The position numbers and the translations under genes were made by a program. A stretch of DNA of 38,776 nt from Planctomycetaceae bacterium (lineage in GTDB: Bacteria; Planctomycetota; Planctomycetia; Planctomycetales; Planctomycetaceae). The notes below the pieces were generated by a model. That model searched no databases. It was not told the DNA's origin and saw only the letters and a list, made by a program, of their open reading frames with translations. Location of the stretch: contig JAEUII010000286.1 in NCBI GenBank assembly GCA_016795145.1, positions 1 through 38,776 of the forward strand, written 5' to 3'. Below are positions 1-8,200 of the stretch, piece by piece (the stretch's first letter is position 1; each line of letters starts with the position of its first letter).

Positions 1-592
1 GCAGTTCTTCGTCCAGAAGTCGCAGACGTTCGGCATGTTCGTTTCGATCTCGCTCATTCTGCTGGCGAAGTCGTTCACGCTCCGCTTCGACGACTGCGCG
101 TTCCTGGCCGATCTTGAGTCGCTCTTCATCGAGTTCAGAGCGAACGGACTGCTTCAGCAGAACACGTTCTTCCGCGAGAGCACGCTGAGCTGTCCGCAAT
201 TCCGCCGACTGGCGCTGGAGCAGTTCTTCCTGCTGCGCGACTCGGGTCAGACGTTGTTCCAGATCGGCCGACAGTTCTCTCTGTTCGGTGCGAGCACGAG
301 CGACCTCTGTCGCAAACTCCTGAGCGCGCTGTTCGAACGCACGACGCTCTGCTTCCAGTTGCTGCTGGTCAGCCAGAAGTTCCGCGCGTCGTTGATTGAG
401 TTCAGCGAATCGCTGCTGAAGAGATTCTGCGGCTGCGGATGCCTGCAGAAGAATGCGAAGCGCGTCAGATTCTTCACCCAGACCAGCAAAGGCCGATGGC
501 TGGTGGGGCAGGGCAGTCCCGGTGGCGCCTGATGACGCAACACTGCCGCTGGCACCTGACATCGTCAGATCCTCTGCAGAGTTGTTCGTCAT
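1..592 (-). CDS. Coiled-coil protein, C-terminus cut by window edge
   Basis: An open frame runs from an ATG at 592 to the window edge, so only the first 197 residues are visible. Residues 1-40 are Ser/Gly/Ala-rich and probably disordered. From about residue 43 the chain is almost pure heptad-forming sequence rich in Glu, Gln, Arg, Leu and Ala (for example RRAELLADQQQLEAERRAFE), so a long coiled coil is the main visible property. No signal peptide or membrane segment is seen. The start is supported by an AAAGGAG Shine-Dalgarno on the minus strand about 8 nt upstream. It lies downstream of thioredoxin on the same strand, but stem-loops separate them, so one operon is uncertain. I do not recognise the family. 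SMC-like, scaffold or septum-type coiled-coil proteins are all possible. Confidence 0.8.
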   Translation of the reverse strand, partial: MTNNSAEDLTMSGASGSVASSGATGTALPHQPSAFAGLGEESDALRILLQASAAAESLQQRFAELNQRRAELLADQQQLEAERRAFEQRAQEFATEVARARTEQRELSADLEQRLTRVAQQEELLQRQSAELRTAQRALAEERVLLKQSVRSELDEERLKIGQERAVVEAERERLRQQNERDRNEHAERLRLLDEEL

Positions 593-613
593 GTTCGGGA
601 CTCCTTTCCCAAA

Positions 614-724
614 CAGGGACTAATCCCTGGCTCGGAAATCGGCGACGGTCGTTTCCATGAATCCGTTCATGGAAGACTTGTGTGATGGGTTGCATCGAAG
701 CTGAAGAACATTCAGCCTCGATGC
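614..724. repeat. Three consecutive stem-loops between trxA and the coiled-coil gene
   Basis: Three inverted repeats follow one another: 614-629 (CAGGGA, loop CTAA, TCCCTG), 653-674 (TTCCATGAA, loop TCCG, TTCATGGAA) and 692-724 (14-bp arms GCATCGAAGCTGAA and TTCAGCCTCGATGC around GAACA, one mismatch). Read on the minus strand, the longest begins 24 nt after the thioredoxin stop and could end its transcript, but no U-tract follows. The two shorter ones fall in the leader of the coiled-coil gene. Confidence 0.6.
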
Positions 725-747
725 GAGTGCAATGTGCCAGCGTTGGA

Positions 748-1077
748 TTAGCCCAGGACCTTGTCGAGCATGTTGACAAAGTGCTGCTTAGGAGGAGCAC
801 CGACAACTTTGTCGACCATTGTTCCATTCTTGAACAGCATGACGGTTGGGATGCTGGTGATTCCGTAGCCAGCAGCAGTCTGATAGTTGTCGTCCGTGTT
901 CATCTTGCCAATCTTCACGCGTCCGGCATATTCCCCGGACAGCTGTTCAATCGTTGGCATCAGCATTCGGCAGGGACCGCACCACGGAGCCCAGAAGTCA
1001 ACCAGAACGGGGCAGTCCGCCTGCAGAACATCCGAGGAGAAGTTTGCATCGGTGAACTCGTGAAGGTTACCAGCCAT
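748..1077 (-). CDS. trxA: Thioredoxin
   Basis: A 109-residue single-domain thioredoxin, the usual family length. It is a cytoplasmic dithiol oxidoreductase that donates electrons to targets such as ribonucleotide reductase and is re-reduced by thioredoxin reductase. The active site WAPWCGPC is intact (WCGPC is the classical motif). The PVLVDFWAPWCGPC strand-helix junction, the cis-proline loop (SIPTVMLF) and the closing GxP region (VVGAPPKQHF) are all present. The frame is open upstream to 1143, but those residues are not thioredoxin-like. The ATG at 1077, starting MAGNLHEFTD, has GAGGAAA upstream and matches the family start. No reductase gene is adjacent. Confidence 0.97.
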   Translation of the reverse strand: MAGNLHEFTDANFSSDVLQADCPVLVDFWAPWCGPCRMLMPTIEQLSGEYAGRVKIGKMNTDDNYQTAAGYGITSIPTVMLFKNGTMVDKVVGAPPKQHFVNMLDKVLG

Positions 1078-1728
1078 GACAGTTTCCTCTATGTGACATC
1101 GCGAAGGTTTGGCACTAGCCAGGCCGAACCCGCCGCCTTCCAATGAATTCAGATCAGACCGCGTGAAATAACGCGCGACGAAGACGAATCTGATTTGGGA
1201 TTATTGGGCAAGGGTCTGACACTGTCAACGTGGGTAGAGTTCACAGAACGCCGGAAACAGCACAGAATGGAAGCATTCCGAATGGGAGACCACCAACGAG
1301 CATTTGCGGCCATCCAATTTGGCGGAAACAGAGCCGATTCGGCAGAAAGTGCCGAACTTCATTCTTCGAAATGCCGAGTAGAAGGTGTCTGAATCTGGCC
1401 CGGAAATCGCTGTCCAGGGAAACGGTGCCCCCGGAAAGTCTCGACAGCCTTCCGACTGAGGCGATCTCGTTGAAGCCGGACCCCCGCAAATCGGGATCTG
1501 GAATCAACGTGCTTGAATCACCCAGATCACCTGGTTTTCCACCCGCAGGAGTTATGTTGGGATTACCATGGCGGAACGTCTTCGCAGAACGTTGCCGTCC
1601 CTGGGACTCGCTGATATAAGCCTGCCCATCAGGACGGTGAGATGATCGGTTCATTGAACGGTCACAGCATCGTTCGTCGGAAACAGATTTGAAATTTCTT
1701 ACAGGCCCCAGAATCGGAGAATTTGAAC
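1078..1728. other. 650-bp spacer between divergent trxA and DUF3467 genes
   Basis: Divergent intergenic region that must contain promoters for both flanking genes, although I see no convincing sigma70 pair. Several frames are open here, but none looks like protein: they are Arg/Pro/Ser-rich and overlap one another. A short hairpin lies at 1338-1356 (TTCGGCA, loop GAAAG, TGCCGAA). Nothing else is supported. Confidence 0.5.
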
Positions 1729-2061
1729 GTGAGCGAAGCGACCCCGGAAGATGCTCGTGGCCAGGACGCACAGCAGGTTCAGGAAGTTGTGGTATCTGAT
1801 GCAAACGCCAATGCTGGCTATGCGAACTTTTGCCGAGTCTCCAGCACTCCGGAAGAACTGATTCTGGACCTGGGTCTGAACCCAACTCCTTACGCAACTG
1901 GCAAGGTGGAAGTGAAGGTCACTCACCGAATCATCCTGAACCACTACACAGCGAAGCGACTGTGGAGTGCTCTGTCGATGGCACTGCAGCGTCACGAACA
2001 GGCGTTCGGCGTTCTGGAAACGGACGTGCGCAAGCGAGTCAAGCTGCCACCGAACCCATAA
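1729..2061 (+). CDS. DUF3467 domain protein, single domain
   Basis: A 110-residue cytoplasmic protein with one DUF3467 domain. After an acidic N-terminal tail, the sequence GYANFCRVSSTPEELILDLG matches the family's typical strand pattern (YAN..V..S..EF.LDF). It is followed by HRIILNHYTAKRLWSALSMALQRHEQAFG, the characteristic 'AKRL...L...L..YE..FG' helix. No enzyme motif is present, and the biochemical function of the family is not established to my knowledge. Two in-frame non-ATG starts exist: TTG at 1723 and GTG at 1729. The GGAG at 1716-1719 is only 3 nt from the TTG but 9 nt from the GTG, so GTG is preferred. The next gene encodes a protein with two more DUF3467-like domains. A hairpin at 2177-2209 lies between them. 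Confidence 0.85.
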   Translation: MSEATPEDARGQDAQQVQEVVVSDANANAGYANFCRVSSTPEELILDLGLNPTPYATGKVEVKVTHRIILNHYTAKRLWSALSMALQRHEQAFGVLETDVRKRVKLPPNP

Positions 2062-2176
2062 TCGGGCGGCAATGCTCATTGGCTCACCCGACTTCGTGCC
2101 CGCATGGATCCCTTGATCTGTCTCGTGGCTGGCTTTGGATGGTTCCGTGAGCGATATTCGCAAATGTTGATTTGAC

Positions 2177-2209
2177 AGAGGCTTGGCGTCCACCGGATGC
2201 TAAGCCTCT
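2177..2209 (+). terminator. Terminator-like hairpin between the two DUF3467 genes
   Basis: Perfect 8-bp arms AGAGGCTT (2177-2184) and AAGCCTCT (2202-2209) enclose a 17-nt loop. There is only a weak T-run afterwards (TTCG). It could terminate the first DUF3467 transcript or act in the leader of the second gene. Confidence 0.4.
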
Positions 2210-2299
2210 TCGCATTCCCAGTCGTTCAGCAGTGTTGTCTGGGCAGGTGCTCCGAAGCGTTGAGTTCCCATCTTATTCTTTTGAATCGTATTGCGACGT

Positions 2300-2950
2300 A
2301 TGTCAGATCAGCCCTCACAGCCAACTCCCAATGACGACGGACCGCAGAGCCAGGAGATTCGCCATTCTCAGGTGGCCGCGCTGGTGCCGCAGCATGTCGC
2401 GCGGGGAGTCTTCACGACCGGGGCGGTTGTGCTTCAGGGCCAGCATGAATTCATCGTCGACTTTCTTTTGCGGATGCAGCAGCCTCAGCAGGTTGTTTCA
2501 CGCGTTGTGCTTCCTCCCTATGTGGTCGGTCAGTTCATCGGTGCGCTGCAGGACAACATTCATCGCTATGAGGATCGGTTTGGTCCTGTCCACATGCCAG
2601 TCATTCCAAACGCCGGACAGCCACAGCAGCGACAGTCTGCCGAAGAGTTGTATGACACTCTGAAACTGAGCGAAGATGTGCAGTCGGGGACCTATGCCAA
2701 TGCCGTCATGATCGGGCATTCTCCGACCGAGTTTTCTTTCGACTTCATCACGACGTTCTTTCCTCGTTCCGCCGTATCGGCTCGAGTCTTCATGGCGACA
2801 GCGAATGCCAAGCGACTGCTTGAGTCGCTGCAGCATTCGTTTCAGCAGTATCAGCAGCGCATGAAGAATCCTCCTCAACCGCCGCCAGCGTCACCGGACG
2901 ATCCGCCGGAATACGAAAAGCCGGACGGTGACTGGCCTCCAGGGCTGTAG
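2300..2950 (+). CDS. Tandem DUF3467-like protein
   Basis: A 216-residue protein starting at ATG 2300. A TTG at 2291 also opens the frame, but the ATG gives the natural Gln/Pro/Ser-rich start MSDQPSQPTP. No clear Shine-Dalgarno is seen. Two repeats of the DUF3467 fold are visible. The first is about residues 28-98 (VFTTGAVVLQGQHEFIVDF ... VVGQFIGALQDNIHRYEDRFG). The second is about residues 115-190 (YANAVMIGHSPTEFSFDFIT ... AKRLLESLQHSFQQYQQRM). The tail is Pro/Asp-rich and disordered. With the single-domain neighbour upstream, this makes three domain copies in 1.3 kb, suggesting duplication. The function is unknown. A role as a partner or assembly protein is only a guess. Confidence 0.82.
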   Translation: MSDQPSQPTPNDDGPQSQEIRHSQVAALVPQHVARGVFTTGAVVLQGQHEFIVDFLLRMQQPQQVVSRVVLPPYVVGQFIGALQDNIHRYEDRFGPVHMPVIPNAGQPQQRQSAEELYDTLKLSEDVQSGTYANAVMIGHSPTEFSFDFITTFFPRSAVSARVFMATANAKRLLESLQHSFQQYQQRMKNPPQPPPASPDDPPEYEKPDGDWPPGL

Positions 2951-3000
2951 AGCCATACCCTGCGTCGGTTCCACACGACCAGAAAACGCAGGACCTGACC

Positions 3001-3813
3001 ATGGCACGATTTCGCTACTGTCTGAACGCCAGCACGATCATGACGACGCCAATTTTGCGACAGATTGCGGTCGCAGAAGAAGCGGGTTATGGCGCGATTG
3101 AATTATGGCATGATCACATTGATCAGCATCTGAAAGCCAGCGGTACTCTGACTGAGATTCGCCGTGCCGTGGATGATGCGGGGCTGGCTGTGCCGACAAC
3201 CATTTATCTGGCGGGCTGGTTTCAGCCTGCGGGAGTGGAGCACACAAAGGCATTGGATGAGGTGAAGCGGCGGCTTGAACAGTCAGCAGCCGTAGGGGCG
3301 AAGTTTGCGATCGCAGGGCCTCCGCCAGGAAAAGCCGACCGCGAACTTGGTGCGCGGCATTATGCAGAGCTGTTGGAGATTGGGAAACAATTCGGGGTTC
3401 GGCCTGCGTTTGAGTATCTCGGCTTTGTCGAAGACATCAATACGATTGACGATGCAATTGACATCATCACGCGTTCAGGGCATCCCGATGCGACTGTGGT
3501 GGTGGACCCGTTTCATTGCTATCGCGGTGGCGGGCCGATTGCATCTCTTCGGAAGCTGAGGGCAGACCAGATCGCGATGTCTCACTTCAACGACGCACCC
3601 GCTTCGCCGCCGGCAAGCCAGCAACAGGATTCCGATCGGGTGCTTCCAGGTGATGGTGTCGTTGACCTGAGAGCTTACTGCGATCACCTGACCGCGATCG
3701 GTTACGATCGGTGGCTGTCACTGGAGCTGTTCCGAGAAGACCTTTGGGCACAGGATCCACTGACGGTTGCAAAAGTTGGGCTTCAGAAGATGATGGCTGT
3801 TGCGGAAGGTTAG
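3001..3813 (+). CDS. Sugar phosphate isomerase/epimerase (xylose isomerase-like TIM barrel)
   Basis: A 270-residue protein of the AP-endonuclease-2/xylose-isomerase-like TIM-barrel family, which includes IolE, IolI and hydroxypyruvate isomerase. These are metal-dependent, cytoplasmic, and act on sugar or inositol derivatives. The metal-site pattern is intact: Glu138 (PAFEYLGF), Asp169 and His172 (VVVDPFHCY), His195 (MSHFNDAP) and Glu242 (LSLELF). The segment RVLPGDGVVDL is typical of this group. The ATG at 3001 has AGGA about 7 nt upstream. The exact substrate cannot be read from sequence and no sugar-catabolic neighbours are present. argJ follows 95 bp downstream on the same strand, with no evident pathway link. 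Confidence 0.88.
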   Translation: MARFRYCLNASTIMTTPILRQIAVAEEAGYGAIELWHDHIDQHLKASGTLTEIRRAVDDAGLAVPTTIYLAGWFQPAGVEHTKALDEVKRRLEQSAAVGAKFAIAGPPPGKADRELGARHYAELLEIGKQFGVRPAFEYLGFVEDINTIDDAIDIITRSGHPDATVVVDPFHCYRGGGPIASLRKLRADQIAMSHFNDAPASPPASQQQDSDRVLPGDGVVDLRAYCDHLTAIGYDRWLSLELFREDLWAQDPLTVAKVGLQKMMAVAEG

Positions 3814-3908
3814 CAGTGCCTTCTGAGTCTTTTGGAACGCTGTTGAATATCAGTTCGGCCTTTGTGAATTTCGGACGACCCGTTGTGGACGTCTGTTGAA
3901 GGAAAAGA

Positions 3909-5111
3909 ATGTCTCAGGTGTCGCTTCCCCGAGGGTTTCGGTCATCTGGCTCAACATGTGGAATCAAGGCCAGCGGCAAGCCGGACCTGTCGTTGTTTGT
4001 TTCCGACTGTCCCGCAAGTGCTGCAGGAGTTTTCACAACGAATAAAGTGTGTGGAGCTCCGGTCATTTTGTCGCGGGAACGAGTTCCCTCGGCACAAGCA
4101 CGTGCAGTCGTGATTAATTCCGGAAACTCCAACGCGGCGACGGGCGAGCAGGGGATTGCCAACGCCAGAACCATGACGGCTGCGGTGGCTCAGGAATTGG
4201 GCTGTGCACCTGAAGCCGTGATGGTGTGCTCGACGGGAGTCATCGGTGTTCAGTTGCCGATGCCCGTGATCCTGAAGGGAATTCCTGGCGGCGCGGCATT
4301 GCTCGGCAGTACGGATCAGCATCTGCTGGACGCTGCAACGGCGATGATGACGACGGACACGTTTCCCAAGCTCACGTCGGTGGATATTGCTGTTGGTGGC
4401 GGTTCAATTCGTGTCGCAGGCGTCTGCAAAGGAGCTGCGATGATTGCTCCCAACATGGCGACGATGCTGGCAGTGGTCATGACGGACGCTGCCCTGACAC
4501 CTGAGCAGTGTCGGCAGTCACTGCGATTTGGAGTGGATCGGACGTTCAACTGTATTAGTGTCGACGGCCACATGAGTACCAGCGATACCGTCCTGCTACT
4601 GGCCAATGGCGCCTCGGGTGTCGTGCTGAACGCAGCGGATTTGGACAGGGTGAGAGATGCCATTCAGCAAGTCTGTCAGAAGCTGGCGACCGACATCATT
4701 CGCGACGCTGAAGGGGCCGATCATTTCATCACGATTGATGTGACGGGACTGGCAACACGTGACGCCGCCTTCCGAATGGCCAAAGAGATCGCCGACAGTG
4801 CTCTGGTGAAGACAGCAATCACAGGCGGCGACCCGAACTGGGGGCGCATTGTTTCCGCAGCCGGTTATGCGGGAGTCGATTTCGACACCGCGTTTGTGTC
4901 GCTGACGATCAATGGCGTTGAAGTGTATAGAGCGGGAACACCCGTTCCGTTTGATGCGAGCGCGTTATCGAAGGAACTGAAATCGAAGCGCGAAGTGCAC
5001 CTGGTATTGTCTGTCTCCGGCGGTCCATGTTCGGGGACGGAATCGGTGCGGTTCTGGACGTCCGATCTGACGGCCGAGTACGTGCGGCTGAATTCTGAAT
5101 ACACGACGTAG
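3909..5111 (+). CDS. argJ: Glutamate N-acetyltransferase / amino-acid N-acetyltransferase (ArgJ)
   Basis: A 400-residue ArgJ, the standard length. It transfers acetyl from N-acetylornithine to glutamate in the cyclic arginine pathway, and bifunctional members also use acetyl-CoA. The precursor cleaves itself into alpha and beta chains before a Thr nucleophile, here Thr185 in KGAAMIAPNMATML. Other family landmarks are NSGNSNAATG (70-79), the oxyanion-hole STGVIG (108-113), TGGDPNWGRI, and the C-terminus YVRLNSEYTT. The ATG at 3909 has AAGGAAAAGA just upstream. No other arg genes are nearby, so it stands alone. The sequence does not show whether it is mono- or bifunctional. It ends convergent with the large DUF4175-like gene, with a palindromic element between. 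Confidence 0.96.
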   Translation: MSQVSLPRGFRSSGSTCGIKASGKPDLSLFVSDCPASAAGVFTTNKVCGAPVILSRERVPSAQARAVVINSGNSNAATGEQGIANARTMTAAVAQELGCAPEAVMVCSTGVIGVQLPMPVILKGIPGGAALLGSTDQHLLDAATAMMTTDTFPKLTSVDIAVGGGSIRVAGVCKGAAMIAPNMATMLAVVMTDAALTPEQCRQSLRFGVDRTFNCISVDGHMSTSDTVLLLANGASGVVLNAADLDRVRDAIQQVCQKLATDIIRDAEGADHFITIDVTGLATRDAAFRMAKEIADSALVKTAITGGDPNWGRIVSAAGYAGVDFDTAFVSLTINGVEVYRAGTPVPFDASALSKELKSKREVHLVLSVSGGPCSGTESVRFWTSDLTAEYVRLNSEYTT

Positions 5112-5173
5112 TAGCGCTTCGTCAGGCATTGAAGTTTCGAGGCGTGGAGCTTGCGCAAGTTGCTGGGTTTGGC

Positions 5174-5195
5174 GGATCTTTAGCAAGATCCACTA
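5174..5195 (-). repeat. Dispersed 22-bp palindromic element, copy 1
   Basis: Stem-loop with perfect 7-bp arms GGATCTT and AAGATCC around the tetraloop TAGC, flanked by ACTA on the plus strand. Read on the minus strand, all 22 bases are identical to the copy at 12431-12452. It lies between the convergent ends of argJ and the DUF4175-like gene, so a role as a 3'-end structure for either transcript is plausible. No U-tract is present. Confidence 0.75.
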
Positions 5196-5241
5196 CGTCC
5201 AACTCGAGCTCTTTGTCCCTGGCGAGCAGTGTGTCCAGCGT

Positions 5242-8200
5242 CTATTTGCCTTTTGCTCCGGCAGGTTTCGACAGAGATCGCTGATACGCCTCAAGCATTT
5301 GTTTGTACCGTGCTGGAGGAGCGGACTGGCGATTAGTCGTATCCTGACGGTCGCGGTCTCGTTCGGATTTTCCTTCGCGCGACGATCCAGTGGATTCGAG
5401 ATCGAGGCTTCTGAGCATTTCCTCAAAGCTCTTCTGAGACAGGTCCTTCTCCTTTTGTTGCTGTTCATTCAGCTTGCGTTCGTCGAGCTGCTTTTGCATG
5501 CGTTCCACGAACTGCTGAAGTTCCTCCTGAGTCCAGCCAAGTTCATCCAGAAGTTTCTGGTCAACTTCGCCGCGTTCGAGTTCTTTCTGCAGTCGGCGGA
5601 GTGCAAGACCTGCTGCCTGAGCAGACTGTTCGACTTGTTCGTCGGTTGGTTTCGGAGCGTCCATTTCCTGCTCTTCCGGATTGGCTGGATCCCCGTTGTT
5701 AGGTTCATCACCGTCGCCTGGGCGACCCTTGCCTGCGTCTTCTCCTTCTGACATCGGCTGGTCTTCAACACCCTCTGAATCGACATCGTTGTTGCCAGGC
5801 CCGTCTGCGTGACGACCGTTGGGTTGTCGGCGACCGGAGGAATTGCTTTTGGGCTTACCTCCCGACTTGCCACCAGCGCCACCTTTCTGTTCGCCACCCT
5901 TGGGTTCACCGCCACCCTTGCTGTCGCCTTCCTTTTGCTCGCCCTCTTTGGATTCGCCGCCTTTGCTGTCGCCGTTCTTTGAGTCGCCGTTCTTTGAGTC
6001 GCCGTTCTTTGAGTCGCCGCTCTTTGAGTCGCCACCCTTTGAGTCACCGCCCTTTGAGTCACCGCCCTTTGAGTCACCGCCCTTTGAGTCACCGCCCTTT
6101 GAGTCACCGCTCTTTGAGTCACCGCTCTTTGAGTCACCGCTCTTTGAGTCACCGCCCTTTGAGTCACCGCCCTTTGAGTCACCGCCCTTTGAGTCGCCAC
6201 CCTTTGAGTCGCCACCCTTTGAGTCACCGCTCTTTGAGTCACCGCTCTTTGAGTCGCCGCCCTTTGAGTCGCCGCCCTTTGAGTCACCGTTCTTTGAGTC
6301 ACCACTCTTTGAGTCACCGCTCTTTGATGACTCCTTCTCATTGCCCTGGCCGTCCGGTGAAGACTCTTTTCCGGTCTTGTTACGATCGCCTTTTGCACCG
6401 GCATTTGAGTTCATGCCAGCCTTGTTATCAGTTGATGACTGCTTGCCATCGGTTCCGTTCTCATTTGACGACTGCTGCTTACCGTCACCGTTCTTATCGT
6501 CTTCTGTCTTCTTGCTGCCGTTCTTGTTCTCACCGGCTTTGGTGTCATCGGTCTTGCCGTCACCGTTCTTGTTCTCACCAGCCTTGGTGTCATCGGTCTT
6601 GCCGTCACCGTTCTTGTTCTCACCAGCCTTGGAGTCATCGGTCTTGCCGTCGCCGTTCTTGTTCTCACCGGCCTTGGTGTCGTCGGTCTTGCCGCCGCCG
6701 TTCTTGTTCTCACCAGCCTTGGTGTCGTCGGTCTTGCCATCGCTGTTCTTGTTCTCACCGGCCTTGGTGTCGTCGGTCTTGCCGTCACCGTTCTTGTTCT
6801 CACCGACTTCGGTGTCGTCGGACTTGCCGTCACCGTTCTTGTTTTCACCAGCCTTGGTGTCATCGGTCTTGCCGTCACCGTTCTTGTTGTCACCGGCCTT
6901 GCCGTCACCGTTCTTGTTGTCACCGTTCTTGTTGTCACCGGCCTTGGTGTCATCGGTCTTGCTGTCACCGGCCTTGGTGTCATCGGTCTTGCTGTCACCG
7001 TTTTTGTTCTCACCAGCTTTGGAGTCATCAGACTTACCATCGCCGTTGTTGTTCTCGCCAGCAGTACCATCCTTTTTCTTGCTGTTATTCTCTTCGTTGT
7101 TGGACGATTCCGACTGACCATCGTCCTTGTTCTGCGGCTTCTCTTTCATTGAATCCAGCAGGCGTTGCAGGGCTTCATCATCGCCCGCTTTTTTCGGCTT
7201 ATCGGATCCTTGTGAGTTCTTGCCAGGCGTTGACTTAGGATTCTGTTTCGGATCCGCGGTCGAGTTTCCGGAATTCTCGTCGGTGTCTCCTGGCTGTTCG
7301 CTGGTCTGACCATTCTTTTGATCCCCAGGCTTTCCGTTCGACTTCTGCGCGTCTCCGCTTTTGCCTGTGGAGTTTCCGTTTGCACCTTCCTGACCCGGTT
7401 CGGTGCCTTCCTGAGTCCCATCCTGCGGAGTGTCTCCAGGCTGGTTTCCCTCCTGAGGATTCGCGTTGTCGTTCTGCGGATTCTCTGTCCCTTCGCCAGG
7501 CTGCGGCTGCTCGGCCGCTTCACCATTCTGTTCCTTGTTCTGGCGATCTTTCATTTGCTGCTGTTGCAGTTCGCGATCCTGAGCCAGCTGTTCCTGGACT
7601 TCCTCTTCAGAAACGGGTGGCTTGATCACCAGATTCAGTTCACTGCTTCGGCCCATGTTCCCGAGAGGCGGCCGATTGTCGCGTGCCTGAATGTGGTAGG
7701 TGACAACATCGCCGTCGTTCAGCTTCAGAAGCTCGAGGCGAAAATCCCAGGTGCCTGTCCACTTCTTCGTCTCACCGGTTTCCGTCGTGTCGAGGAGCAC
7801 TTCACCCGGCTGTCGAGGCTGCCCGTTCACCGAATAGTTGAGCGTCACATTGCGCAGCAGGAAGTCCGGGTCTTCCACTTCGACAAGCAAAGGAACGATC
7901 GCGTTTGCGGGAACTTCCAGGTCTCGCGAAGGGTCCAGCAGACGCACGATGGGAGCCTGATCGCGACGGATTTCCATGGGGTACGCGGCAGGTTCCGGAT
8001 CGTGATTGTCCTTTTCGTCCGTCACCTGGATGCGATAGAACTTGGGGAATGTTCCATCGGAGCGATCTTCCAGTTTCATCGTGGCTGTCAGCGCTGTGCC
8101 GTTCACCTGCACCGGAACTTCTTCGCCTCGAACTTTGAAGCTGGCGTCATCCGACAGTTCGATCACCGCCGACTTCAACGGCACATTGCTTTCGGCTTTG

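Noticed and set aside
35..532. Plus-strand 165-residue frame at the left edge
   Set aside because: It is the antisense of a clear coiled-coil frame on the minus strand with a good ribosome site and start.
1241..1897. Minus-strand 218-residue frame between trxA and the DUF3467 gene
   Set aside because: Its composition is Ser/Arg/Pro/Gly-rich without a motif, it overlaps the start of a supported gene, and it has no visible ribosome site.
5947..7060. Possible CRISPR array
   Set aside because: Units are directly adjacent without unique spacers and lie in frame inside a protein gene, so they are coding tandem repeats.
5819..7238. Long plus-strand open frames (over 400 residues each) opposite the repeat blocks
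   Set aside because: They are products of the stop-free tandem repeats in the minus-strand DUF4175-like gene. Their translations (PFESP or HRPLS repeats) lack starts, ribosome sites and family signals.
5469..7526. Minus-strand open frames in other phases over the repeats
   Set aside because: Also caused by the repeats: the same 15-bp and 45-bp units read out of phase (RAVTQ and TARPTTP types).
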